Assembly (NCBI GenBank): GCA_027972325.1
Contig: JAPMOS010000241.1
Location: forward strand, 1 to 43,378
Direction: 5' to 3'
DNA length: 43,378 nt
Source: Paratrimastix pyriformis
Lineage: Eukaryota > Preaxostyla > Paratrimastigidae
A program made the translations under genes and the position numbers. A model generated the notes under the pieces. The model did no database searches and was not told where the DNA came from. It saw only the letters and a list, made by a program, of their open reading frames with translations. Shown here in pieces: positions 32,136-39,925 of the stretch (positions within the stretch are counted from its first letter, which is position 1; each line of letters starts with the position of its first letter).

Positions 32136-33575
32136 GTGGAGGAGGCATTCATCAGGTATGTGGATAGTCTGTACGAGGGGAGGAAGGCCAAAGTCATCAC
32201 AGGTTTCGGGCTGACGGAGAGCTATGAGATAGAGAGAGGCATCAGTCAGGGGGACCCGCTTTCATGTCTGCTATTTATCTCATTCATGGAGGAAGTGCTG
32301 GCAGAGGTGCGAAAACAGGAAGGTGGGTATATCCTGGATAGCGGAAGGAAGGTGAAAGTCCTGGCCTTTGCTGACGATGTCATGCTGGTCACTCGAACCA
32401 AGGAGCAGATGGTACGGTTGGTCAACACAGTGAGACGGAAGGTGGAGGAGGCGGGCATGCAGCTGTCGTGGACCAAATGTGACTACCTGTGTGGGGGGGT
32501 GAAGAGCAAGACAGACCTGGACCTGGGTGAGGGTCGGGTCATCAAGGTCCAGCAGAAGGGTGGGGCCATCCGGTACCTGGGGATTTGGATAGACGAGGAC
32601 ATGAACATGAAGATCAATACGAAGAAGGTCATCCAGAAAATGTGTGGGAGGCTGCACAGGCTGATGGACAAGAAGGTCCCCCCGAGGTTGATGGTGCAGA
32701 TGATCACCGAGTGCGTGTCGACGTGCCTACAATATACGGCGAGGCAGTGCCCCATGCCGCAGAAGGACCTTGAGATTCTTCAACAGCGCTATGCGCGAGT
32801 ATTTCGGGAGATTGGTGGGTGCTTGGGGAAATGTGACCCGGCGGAGGTGCTCTTCTTCCCGGAGGATGAGGGTGGGATGGGTCTCAAGGACCCGGTGGAT
32901 GTGCACGACATGATGGTGCTCACGCAACTGCTGGGCAGGGTGGCAGACCAACAAGGGTGCGGCGTGATGCTCCGTGAAGAGATAGCCCTGCTGCAAAAGT
33001 TGTGGACGACGAGTGAGCCGCTGCTGGACAACCCCGGAAGTGGGTCAGACTGCACGCGAAGGAGAAGATGCCGGGGTGGTGTCGGGGATGTTGAGGATCT
33101 TGCACAAGAAGGGGTTGGCCATCGTGAGGGATGGGGAAGTATTGAAAAGGAAGCGGAATGGGGAATGCCGACAACACTGGAGGAGCTGGCAGAGCCATGC
33201 AAAATCACCAAGCGGCACAGGCAGACACTCATGAAGAGGGGCATCAGGAGTGTGGCTGACCTGATTGTGGGCGGTAGGTTTCAGTGGAAGGGCACGATGC
33301 CGCAGTACGTGGAGGCCATCAAGGAGCGGGTGTGTGTGGGGAACAAAGTGGAGACGGAATATAAAGAAGGAGGATCAGAGGAAGAAAGAGGAAAGAGGTG
33401 GAAAGGAAGAGAGAGGGGGACGGGATACGGGCAAGAGAGAGGAGAATGGTGGAAGGATCACGGGATCCCAGACCGGAGAGGAAGATGGACAAAGGGTGGG
33501 AGGGAAAGGAAGGGAAGGAACAGAAAGGGGAAGGGTGGAGGGGCCAAGAAAGGGAAGGGAGGGGAAGGAGGATGA
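32136..33575 (+). CDS. LINE B reverse transcriptase, palm and thumb
   Basis: Long open frame with GISQGDPLSCLLFISFMEEV (block B), VLAFADDVMLV (block C; the two catalytic Asp at 32373-32378), MQLSWTKCDYLCGG (block D) and IRYLGIWIDEDMNM (block E). A thumb region follows with a late Cys/His area. The frame then runs into a Lys/Glu/Gly-rich low-complexity linker from about 33350. It copies the element RNA at the nicked target. F-A-D-D and the blocks are typical of non-LTR elements, unlike the YLDD of the DIRS element nearby. Confidence 0.9.
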   Translation: MEEAFIRYVDSLYEGRKAKVITGFGLTESYEIERGISQGDPLSCLLFISFMEEVLAEVRKQEGGYILDSGRKVKVLAFADDVMLVTRTKEQMVRLVNTVRRKVEEAGMQLSWTKCDYLCGGVKSKTDLDLGEGRVIKVQQKGGAIRYLGIWIDEDMNMKINTKKVIQKMCGRLHRLMDKKVPPRLMVQMITECVSTCLQYTARQCPMPQKDLEILQQRYARVFREIGGCLGKCDPAEVLFFPEDEGGMGLKDPVDVHDMMVLTQLLGRVADQQGCGVMLREEIALLQKLWTTSEPLLDNPGSGSDCTRRRRCRGGVGDVEDLAQEGVGHREGWGSIEKEAEWGMPTTLEELAEPCKITKRHRQTLMKRGIRSVADLIVGGRFQWKGTMPQYVEAIKERVCVGNKVETEYKEGGSEEERGKRWKGRERGTGYGQERGEWWKDHGIPDRRGRWTKGGRERKGRNRKGKGGGAKKGKGGEGG

Positions 33576-33629
33576 AAGGAAGGAAGGAGGGGGGAGGAAT
33601 GGTGGAAAGAAGAATGGGGGAGGTGGTGG

Positions 33630-34435
33630 AGGAGGAATGGTGGACAGATGGTAGCGCGACCAAGAAGAAGAAGGACCGGCGAGCTGCGGCGGTGGTGGAG
33701 CGGCTGTCCGATGGGGCACTGGCTGTGCGGGTCGGGAGAAGGTGCACGGGAAAAGGGCAAACAAACAATGAGGCAGAGCTGGAAGCCATCCTGGAAGCCA
33801 TCAGGGTGGGACAGGATGCAAACGTGGAGGTGCGCACGGACAGTAAGGTGGCAAAGGGATGGGTGGAGAGGCTGATGAAGGACGACTGGACACCGACGGA
33901 CCTGATCGAGTCGAAGGCCGAGGGCCTCCTCCGAAGGGGACAGCGAATTCTGAAGGAGCACAGGGGGGCTGTCCGGCTGGTGTGGGTGAAGGGGCACCAG
34001 GAGACAGGGGCATCGCTGGATGCGGAGGGGAACAGATTGGCAGACAAGATTGCCGGGCAAAGCATCAAACAGGACATAGGCAAGGGGCAACAGGAACGGA
34101 CCTGGGGTTTTCGGTTGGTTCACCAATGCGACGGGGAGGAGGTGGAGGGAGACTTTCGCACAAGCCTCCAGTCCTTCAGCCGCCGCGGACGCATCTCCAG
34201 GGCGGCCCGGAAACGCAAGAACGCACTGGTGGTCATCAATGCTCAGACGGGAAATGGCGGAATAAATACGCAGACCATGCGATGCGAAATGTCGGGCAGA
34301 CTGGCCATGATGGCAATCTTGCAGCGTTACATCACGGCCAACATCAGATTCTACATCAATGGTGAAGGGGATGGGAAATGTTGGTGTGGGGCGAGAGACT
34401 ATACGAACCATTTGGTTTTGAATGCCCGGCTATGA
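33630..34435 (+). CDS. LINE B RNase H and zinc knuckle
   Basis: RNase H type I with all four acidic positions visible: WWTDGSAT (about 33640), NNEAELEAIL (about 33765), VRTDSKVAKGWV (about 33825) and AEGNRLADKIAG (about 34020-34060), plus LVWVKGHQETGA. It removes the RNA strand of the hybrid. A basic linker follows and then the start of the CCHC knuckle (KCWCGARDYTNHL). The frame closes at 34435, just where the knuckle should end; the next domain resumes in another frame. The open frame itself begins earlier, at about 33398, in the low-complexity linker. Confidence 0.85.
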
Positions 34436-34454
34436 TGGGCAGTGTCGCTGAAAG

Positions 34455-35174
34455 GTGGAGTGGTGCCAATGCGATCAAACTGATCGCGTGGCTGGACAAG
34501 GGGAAGGAGCAGAAGATGCAGAACAATTGCTCCAAGAAAAATGGGTGGAGCCTATGGGTCAAAGTGTGCAGGTGAGAGGTAAGCAAATAGCGATGGACAG
34601 ACTCTGGGAGCTCATCGAGCGATCGCGGGGCGTTGGTACCGCGCCCGAACCTGGGACAGCTTGGGAAATGTTCACCACAGAAGTGGCGAACCTCTGCGAT
34701 CGATATGTGGATGGGATGAGTACGGAGATGGCAGAAGGGCAGACCCACAAGAGCACCCTGCGAAACCAGTGGACGACCCCCACGTGGTGTCCTCTGCTCA
34801 GACAAGCAGGCAGTTTGACAACGATGGCATTCTCGCATCCTGGGAATGCCGATCTGAGCTTCCCCGAATTCAGAACGCCCAGCAAGGATGACTGGTTTTT
34901 GGGTGGAAGACTGGATGGCTACGGGTTGTTTAAGGAGAATCGCGACCTCCTCATCTTCACCAACCCTGAATACAACCCACAGGAGGAGATGGACCGGTTA
35001 TTTACGGCAATTGGCGATTGGGCGGAGAGCCCAATTGGTAGAGCTGGGAAGAGAGCCTTCCGATGTATCGCGATAGTCCCGTACGGAGTGGGTAAGCCAA
35101 ACCGGACGCGGCCGGTGCAGGGAATGAAGGCGCAGCATGGAGTCGGTTTGGCGCTGAGGGGGACATGCAACTGA
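34455..35174 (+). CDS. LINE B C-terminal domain, methyltransferase-like part 1
   Basis: Contains WVEPMGQSVQVRGKQIAMDR, a helical stretch, STLRNQWTTP, then the most conserved part: FSHPGNADLSFPEF, DDWFLGGRLDGYGLFKENRD, NPEYNPQEEMDRLF and FRCIAIVPYG. The same text with about 80 % identity is in copy A, and a distant version is in the 35.9-38.4 kb element (SHPVSVDMSFSEF, MFFGARFDSLAQFE, LNVDF). The FxG...F, NPEY, VP order resembles PCIF1-type adenine-N6 methyltransferases, where NPPF is the catalytic motif. This is inference from motif order only. The open frame stops at 35172-35174. Confidence 0.65.
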   Translation: MEWCQCDQTDRVAGQGEGAEDAEQLLQEKWVEPMGQSVQVRGKQIAMDRLWELIERSRGVGTAPEPGTAWEMFTTEVANLCDRYVDGMSTEMAEGQTHKSTLRNQWTTPTWCPLLRQAGSLTTMAFSHPGNADLSFPEFRTPSKDDWFLGGRLDGYGLFKENRDLLIFTNPEYNPQEEMDRLFTAIGDWAESPIGRAGKRAFRCIAIVPYGVGKPNRTRPVQGMKAQHGVGLALRGTCN

Positions 35175-35668
35175 AGGAGCTGTTTATCATTGAGGAAGGG
35201 GCTTCAGCTTCTGGCTGCCGAGCTTCTGGCGGACGGGGAGAAAGGTGCGGGAAGGCCCCGTTTGACGTGGGCATTCTGCTCTTCGAGAACCAGCGGGCCC
35301 GAGAGAGATTCCCGATGGACCCAGCCCCCTTGTGGGCATTGGAGAACATGTTGCGAAAGGAGGCGGGAGCGCGAAGAGTGGAGGCTGACTATGAGGGGCG
35401 TCCGAAGGAGGGCGAAGTGCTCTATAACTGGAGGGGGATTTCAGAAGGTGTGGTGAAGAAAGTTGCTGGGAGACTGCGAAGACGGTGCGGGCTTAGGGAA
35501 ATCTACGCGAATGACTGCAGACTGGCAGCAGAGCTGGGGATTGTGGATGAAGAGACCCAGAAGGAGATTGGGAGCGAACTGGGTGGACTGCGGAGAACTA
35601 TGCTGGTAGCGATCAAGCAACGGAAGAAGAACGAGAAGAACGAGGAAGGGATGGACGAAGGGACGTAG
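35165..35668 (+). CDS. LINE B C-terminal domain, part 2
   Basis: Overlaps the previous frame by about 10 bp and continues the same domain as judged from copy A: MQLKELFIIEEG, FDVGILLFENQRARERFP (in position and pattern like the late VLFLQ strand of PCIF1-type enzymes), PLWALENMLRKEAG, a basic helix, then CRLAAELGIVDEETQKEIG and a Lys/Asn/Glu end. The stop is at 35666-35668. The frame switch is best explained by loss of one base in a run of G in this copy, since copy A keeps the continuous reading KGDIQMRELF across the same point. Confidence 0.65.
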   Translation: MQLKELFIIEEGASASGCRASGGRGERCGKAPFDVGILLFENQRARERFPMDPAPLWALENMLRKEAGARRVEADYEGRPKEGEVLYNWRGISEGVVKKVAGRLRRRCGLREIYANDCRLAAELGIVDEETQKEIGSELGGLRRTMLVAIKQRKKNEKNEEGMDEGT

Positions 35669-35831
35669 TCCGAGTGTCGGCGGTGACCGCCCCTTGTGGG
35701 CGCGAGCCGACCCATGGACCACTTGGGGCGTTCCTTCTTGCGAGCTTGTCTCGCGGGGAGGGCGGACCGGGAGGTCTATGTTACCCGCGGGCTTCGGCCC
35801 GATAACGGACTCGGCGTAAGCCGGGAAGTAT
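35669..35831 (+). promoter_or_regulatory. Conserved structured 3' UTR of the LINE A/B family
   Basis: Shares with 2276-2434 the blocks GTCGGCGG(T/A)GACCGCCCC, GAGCCGACCCATG, CTTGT(C)TCGCGG and GCGGGCTTCGGCCCGAT-ACGGACTCGGCG-AAGCCGGGAAGTAT. Several self-complementary stems (GGCGGTGACCGCC; CGGGCTTCGGCCCG) can be drawn. It is probably the RNA end recognised by the element's own RT. Confidence 0.6.
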
Positions 35832-35856
35832 CACACACACACACACACACACACAC
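35832..35856 (+). repeat. (CA)n tail of LINE B
   Basis: A 25-bp CA run in the same place as in copy A, followed by GTGCAGGAGG as in copy A. Confidence 0.85.
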
Positions 35857-35889
35857 GTGCAGGAGGAGCGCCAAAGGGCGTGTAATTTG

Positions 35890-36474
35890 GGTAGGATAGG
35901 AAAATCCCACTTCTTCACGGATGGATCTTCATGTAGAGAAGGAAAAATGGTGAGAGGTTCATATGCGGTGATTGAAAATATAGATGGCAAGTTTGTGAAG
36001 AAGGAGGCAAAACGATCGCCGTGGCTAAATCAAACCAATAACGAAGCGGAGCTTTATGCGGTTGTAAGAGCGCTGGAGATGGCGGGTGGGGGTGATGTCC
36101 AAATTACTACTGATTCGAGGTATGCGATTTCTTGGGTTCAGAAGGTTAGGAAGGATAGAATGTCGTTGGGGGAATTGGGGATAAAAAAGAATGGGAGTGT
36201 ACTTGTTCGACTGAAAAAGGTTGTGGATAATTATGTGGGGAAAATTGAAATGGTATGGGTAAAGGGTCATCAAACTGGAGATGCAGTGGATATTCGAGGG
36301 AATAATATGGCGGACTCTGAAGCTGGTGAGGCAAATAAATCTGAGAAAGTTGAAGACTGCAGTATGGAATTGGGTGTTATGCTGATCGGTCCAAGTGGCG
36401 AAAGAGTACAAGGTGACTATAAGACAAGATTGGCGAGGTGGCAGAATTGGAGAAAGCTAGAGGGCTGGGAATGA
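35890..36474 (+). CDS. Divergent LINE RNase H
   Basis: FFTDGSSCREGKMVRGSYAV, NNEAELYAVVRALEM, ITTDSRYAISWVQK, MVWVKGHQTGDAVD and RGNNMADSEAGEAN give the full acidic set D-E-D-D of RNase HI in the normal order. The frame continues through a linker with YKTRLARWQNWRK and closes at 36474; the knuckle domain resumes in the overlapping frame from 36438. Confidence 0.85.
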   Translation, partial: GRIGKSHFFTDGSSCREGKMVRGSYAVIENIDGKFVKKEAKRSPWLNQTNNEAELYAVVRALEMAGGGDVQITTDSRYAISWVQKVRKDRMSLGELGIKKNGSVLVRLKKVVDNYVGKIEMVWVKGHQTGDAVDIRGNNMADSEAGEANKSEKVEDCSMELGVMLIGPSGERVQGDYKTRLARWQNWRKLEGWE

Positions 36475-37118
36475 AGACGAGGAATGCTGTTTTGATGATA
36501 AATGATAAGTCAGGAAATGCCGAGATGAACTGCTCTCGGTTTTGTAGAGAATGCTCGGCTGGGTGGCTTTTCGCAGCTTATTTCCAAAGGATTATGACTA
36601 AGGAAAAACAAAGGCAATTCTTCGGTGGGGAGGAGTTGATGTGTACTTGTGGTCTGAAAGACACATTGGAACATGCAGTTTATGGGTGCTTAAGGGTGCG
36701 TGGGATTTGGAGGGAGATGGTCCGGGAGATTGAAAGTGAAGCGGTCATTGAGAAATTGGCGAGGTGGGTGGAAGGACAGTCTCAGATGCTGGTGATGTGT
36801 CCTGAATATCTAGAGGTGCTCGAGGGGGTGGGTGGGCTGAGAAAGAATGGCTTGGTAGTGCTGGGGAACGGAGGCACAATTTCCCAGGAGTGCATCTGGC
36901 TATTATATGAGAGGTGCCGACGGAAATTACTCTGGAGTAGCTGGGCTGAGTTAATGGTTGAACTGAGAAATGAAGTTTGCCGATTGGTTGGTCGGCATGG
37001 AGAAGATGGAATGGTGGGGGGGAGTGTGATACCATGGGACTTTTCGTCGATATGTGCGGAAGTCTTTTCGTTGAATGATGCTCCTAAGTCACCCTGTGAG
37101 CGTGGATATGTCCTTTAG
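36438..37118 (+). CDS. Divergent LINE knuckle domain and helical region
   Basis: Contains KTRNAVLMINDKSGNAEMNC (matching the A/B text KKNEIVLINAESRNGGIN), FAAYFQRIMTKEKQRQFFGG, then CTCGLKDTLEHAVYGC, a CxCG-x6-H-x4-C knuckle. It continues with a long helical stretch that parallels the A/B region before SHPGNADLSF. It ends at 37118 where the C-terminal domain resumes in another frame. Confidence 0.7.
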   Translation: MAELEKARGLGMKTRNAVLMINDKSGNAEMNCSRFCRECSAGWLFAAYFQRIMTKEKQRQFFGGEELMCTCGLKDTLEHAVYGCLRVRGIWREMVREIESEAVIEKLARWVEGQSQMLVMCPEYLEVLEGVGGLRKNGLVVLGNGGTISQECIWLLYERCRRKLLWSSWAELMVELRNEVCRLVGRHGEDGMVGGSVIPWDFSSICAEVFSLNDAPKSPCERGYVL

Positions 37119-37935
37119 TGAATTCTGTACAGAGAATCGTAGTGATATGTTTTTTGGTGCTCGATTTGATAGTTTGGCTCAATTTGAAATGGACTATGAT
37201 ATGATGGCGTGTCTGAATGTGGATTTCTCCCTTGATGCGGAGATTGGTCGGAGGATATGGGAGGGAATTGGTCGGAGGGGAGGAAGAGTAGAGCATTCCG
37301 ATGTGTAGTGGTGGTGGAACATGATGGCCGAGTGGTTAATTGGAATGAGAAGGTTGGTATAGGACCTAGGGGGGACGGGGGGACGGGAAGCTTGTGATTG
37401 CAGAAATTTTTAAAATGGATGAGAACACCTTCTCTTGCTGGCCGGGGAACTTTTGGAGGACGGGGAAGAAATACGTCAGGCCGGTAAATCATGTTGTGAG
37501 TATAATTGTGTGTGACAATGTGGAAGCGAGGATGAAATATCCGGTGGTGGAAGGTGGGATGGAGAGGATCTATAATTGGCTGGTAAAGCCGAAATACCAG
37601 ATGGCGGTCTGGGAGGGGTTCCGGACTGGATTTACTCAAGATGAAATTGGGTCAAAAATTCGGTGGGAAGGTTCTAGTGGGAGGGTGGAAAAGGCTTGTT
37701 TATGGGAGATGTTGTGCGGATTATACAAAGAAGACTGAGGGAATGCTGTAACTATAAGGAGAGTTGGTCGTTACAGACTCTCTATTCCGCGGCAGTTGGA
37801 TTTTTGGATGGGAGAACGGAGAAAGAGTGGCATCAGTTAGGGATCAGGATTGGGATGAAAAGAATTCTGGAGAAACTTATTGAGGGAAGGAAGGAGGAGT
37901 GGATCGAAGTTTGGAAAGTGGTGATGGTTTGAGTA
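37075..37935 (+). pseudogene. Divergent LINE C-terminal methyltransferase-like domain (broken)
   Basis: Pieces in order: SHPVSVDMSFSEFCTENRSD, MFFGARFDSLAQFEMDYD, LNVDFSLDAEIGRRIWEGIG, then (37394-37738) KMDENTFSCW, VVSIIVCDNVEARMKYPVVE and MERIYNWLVKP, then (37696-37932) YSAAVGFLDGRTEKEWHQLG and LEKLIEGRKEEW. Each aligns with a piece of the LINE B C-terminal domain in the same order, although identity is low. NPEY of A/B is NVDF here. This shows the domain is ancient in the family, not a recent accident of one copy. Confidence 0.6.
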
Positions 37936-38310
37936 GGAGGAAGCGTGGACGGAATCGGTTAGGCGAGGTGGGAAGAAGAAGAAGAGGTATGATGGGGAAG
38001 TGGGAACGATTGGTAGTGGAGTGGGGTTGTGGCGAGAATAATGGTTGGAGGGAAGGAATGGGATGTGCTGGATGATGATAATGATGAAGGTGAAGATACA
38101 ACGGGAGAGAAAAAAGGCGGGATGGATGTGGGGGGGAGAGGGTGGTGATGATGGGAAAGAAAGGTGGTGGGGTGTGGGGGGACGGGGGATTGTGGGTGGA
38201 AGCAAGATAAAGTGGATGGGGGCAAGAAGAGGAATGATGAGGGGGTGAGAGGGAGGAAGATTCAGTTGAGATCGAAACTGTAAATAATGGGGACAGTAGC
38301 GTGTTACTTC

Positions 38311-38387
38311 GCTCAGAGAGTACTGAGTACTCTGTGAGCGGTGTATATGCCACTGTACCGTTGCCATGGACTCTACCTCCATGGCAA
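38311..38387 (+). promoter_or_regulatory. Two stem-loops before the poly-A tail
   Basis: Hairpin 1, 38311-38339: GCTCAGAGAGTAC-TGA-GTACTCTGTGAGC with one mismatch. Hairpin 2, 38361-38387: TTGCCATGGA-CTCTACC-TCCATGGCAA, perfect 10-bp stem. They stand 8 bases before A14 and could be the RNA end recognised by RT. Confidence 0.7.
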
Positions 38388-38395
38388 TAGGTTTT

Positions 38396-38409
38396 AAAAA
38401 AAAAAAAAA
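38396..38409 (+). repeat. Poly-A tail of the divergent LINE
   Basis: Fourteen A following GGTTTT, then a GGA microsatellite begins. Confidence 0.85.
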
Positions 38410-38905
38410 GAGGAGGAGGAGGGGGGGGGAGGTGGGGATGGAGGGGGTGGTGGTGGAGGGGGAGGAGGGGGGGAGGAGGAGGAGGAGGGGAGGAGGAGGA
38501 GGAGGGAGGAGGAGGAGGGAGGGAGGAGGAGGAGGAGGAGGAGGAGGAGGAGGAGGAGGAGGAGCGGGAGGAGGAGGAGGAGGAGACCTTGACGGGTCAG
38601 TGCGGAGGGGCGAATTTGACCATTCTCCTCCTCCTCCTCCCTCCTCCTCGTCCCGCTCCTCCTCCTGCTCCACCTCCTGCTCCTCCTCCTGCTCCTCCTG
38701 CTCCTCCTCCTCCTCCTCCTCCTCCTCCTCCTCCTCCTCCTCCTCCTCCTCCTCCTGCTCCTGCTCCTACTCCTACTCCTCCTCCTACTCCTAATCCTTC
38801 TCCACCACCACCACCTCCTCCTCCTCCTCCTCCCTCCTCCTCCCGCTCCTCCTCCCGCTCCTCCGCCCGCTCCTCCTCCTCCTCCTCCTCCCGCTCCTCC
38901 ATGTC
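38410..38905. repeat. GGA array facing a TCC array (giant inverted microsatellite)
   Basis: GGA/GGAGG repeats at 38410-38588, a 35-bp unique spacer, then CTC/TCC repeats at 38623-38900. The two arms are complementary and could pair over more than 150 bp or form a triplex. Ser-, Pro- and Gly-rich frames here are artefacts. Confidence 0.9.
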
Positions 38906-39830
38906 ACGTAGAACCCCCAACACGTGGCCGCGCAATTGCAGCACTGTGCAGCGAGGTCGCTTTCACAGTCAGGGCCGGCCCGTGGCGGCGCGGTTGGGAT
39001 GTCCAGAAATGTTGGGACACGAATGCAAATTTGTCTGGCGTCAAAGTCCCTGCATGGCAAAGATAACGTCACAGATAAAGACGGCCGATGGCCGAGTGTC
39101 GGACCAACGACGGTCGCTCCTGGAATTTGCGGAGCAGATCCACACTGAACGAACTTCGCAGGCGCATTCCTCGCCAGGTGGCTCGGACACGCAGCCAGGA
39201 AGGTGAAAAGATGCTTTTGAGGCGACGAGTCTCCATGCCTATCGAGAAGGAATGACGTGAGTTCGGAGTGGGGTTCAGACCTTTTGTGACTGTCGTCGAA
39301 GAAGAATCAACATAGTATCAGCCAATCAATCCAAGGCTCCTTGAAAAACGAGCGCTCGTCTGACTCGGTCCCATGCATTGAACTTCAACAAATTTGGGGC
39401 GCCGCCCAAAGAGAAAACTAAAAAAATCCTCCGAGTGTATATGTCAGCTTAGTGGGGCATCAGCGAACAGGAAGAACAAAGAATTCAAGCCCAACCGGAA
39501 AGAGGAGAATCGCCGAGTGCAGAACCCTGGGCGTTGGCAGATGCGACGGCAAAGGCTCTCCTTGGTCAGCTGTTCGCCGGGTACTCACAAAATCACCACT
39601 CAACGAAGGGTTCTTTTTGAAACGGTTTCTCCGTTTTTCCTTTGTTGACCGTTTGCTGGACGCCATGAGTTTTTTATATTCTCCAACATCAGCCCTGAAC
39701 ATCACGCGTTGCGTTGTTTTGGATGTGATGGGTCTGTCCCCACCTTTTCCAAGAAAAAAACCTCACCCAAATTCCTTACCGCGGTTTCGAATTGATCTTG
39801 GACTCCCGATGTTGTGGTATAGCGGATGGC
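38906..39830. other. Intergenic stretch, no supported gene
   Basis: Mixed composition. Only short frames without recognisable motifs. A perfect 12-bp palindrome ACGAGCGCTCGT is at about 39348-39359. I see no RNA gene or element border. Confidence 0.4.
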
Positions 39831-39925
39831 CCACTGGCAGGCAAGAATCCGGCCGTCCTGAAGGACCCTTTTCGTGCACCAACAGGCCAGCCATCTCCAA
39901 GTCCGCCAAACTTTGAACCTGCGGG
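39831..39925 (+). repeat. GCAGGCAAGAATCCGGCC module, copy 1
   Basis: Contains CAGGCAAGAATCCGGCC near the start and CTCCAAGTCCGCCAAACTTTGAACCTGC at the end. Partner of 40292-40415. It precedes a C-rich minisatellite. Confidence 0.7.

Larger units (their letters stand above)
28058..35856 (+). mobile_element. LINE copy B: USP-like, APE, RT, RNase H, methyltransferase-like
   Basis: Longest non-LTR element in the window, about 7.8 kb if it starts near 28058; the 5' end is not marked by any clear border. Order: a low-complexity 5' part, a USP-like protease region (about 29100-29880), a basic stretch, APE endonuclease (about 30283-30990), RT (about 31180-32870), an Arg/Glu/Gly-rich linker (33330-33620), RNase H (33630-34075), a CCHC knuckle (34378-34430), a C-terminal methyltransferase-like domain (34790-35668), 3' UTR and a (CA)25-type tail. 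Several frame changes split the coding part, so it is probably inactive, or the sequence has indel errors. APE plus RNase H places it near the I-like LINE groups. Confidence 0.8.
35857..38409 (+). mobile_element. Divergent LINE, 3' half, AT-richer, poly-A tailed
   Basis: Starts at the RNase H domain directly after the tail of LINE B and ends in 14 A at 38396-38409. It has the same domain order as the 3' half of A/B: RNase H, CxCG-x6-H-x4-C knuckle, C-terminal domain. Amino-acid similarity is distant, base composition is clearly less GC-rich, and the tail is poly-A, not (CA)n. No RT is present, so either the copy is 5'-truncated or LINE B inserted into it. It is broken by several frame changes. 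Confidence 0.8.

Noticed and set aside
38366-39206. Ser/Pro-rich frames over the GGA/TCC arrays
   Set aside because: Microsatellite translation; the tail beyond 38900 has no recognisable protein text.
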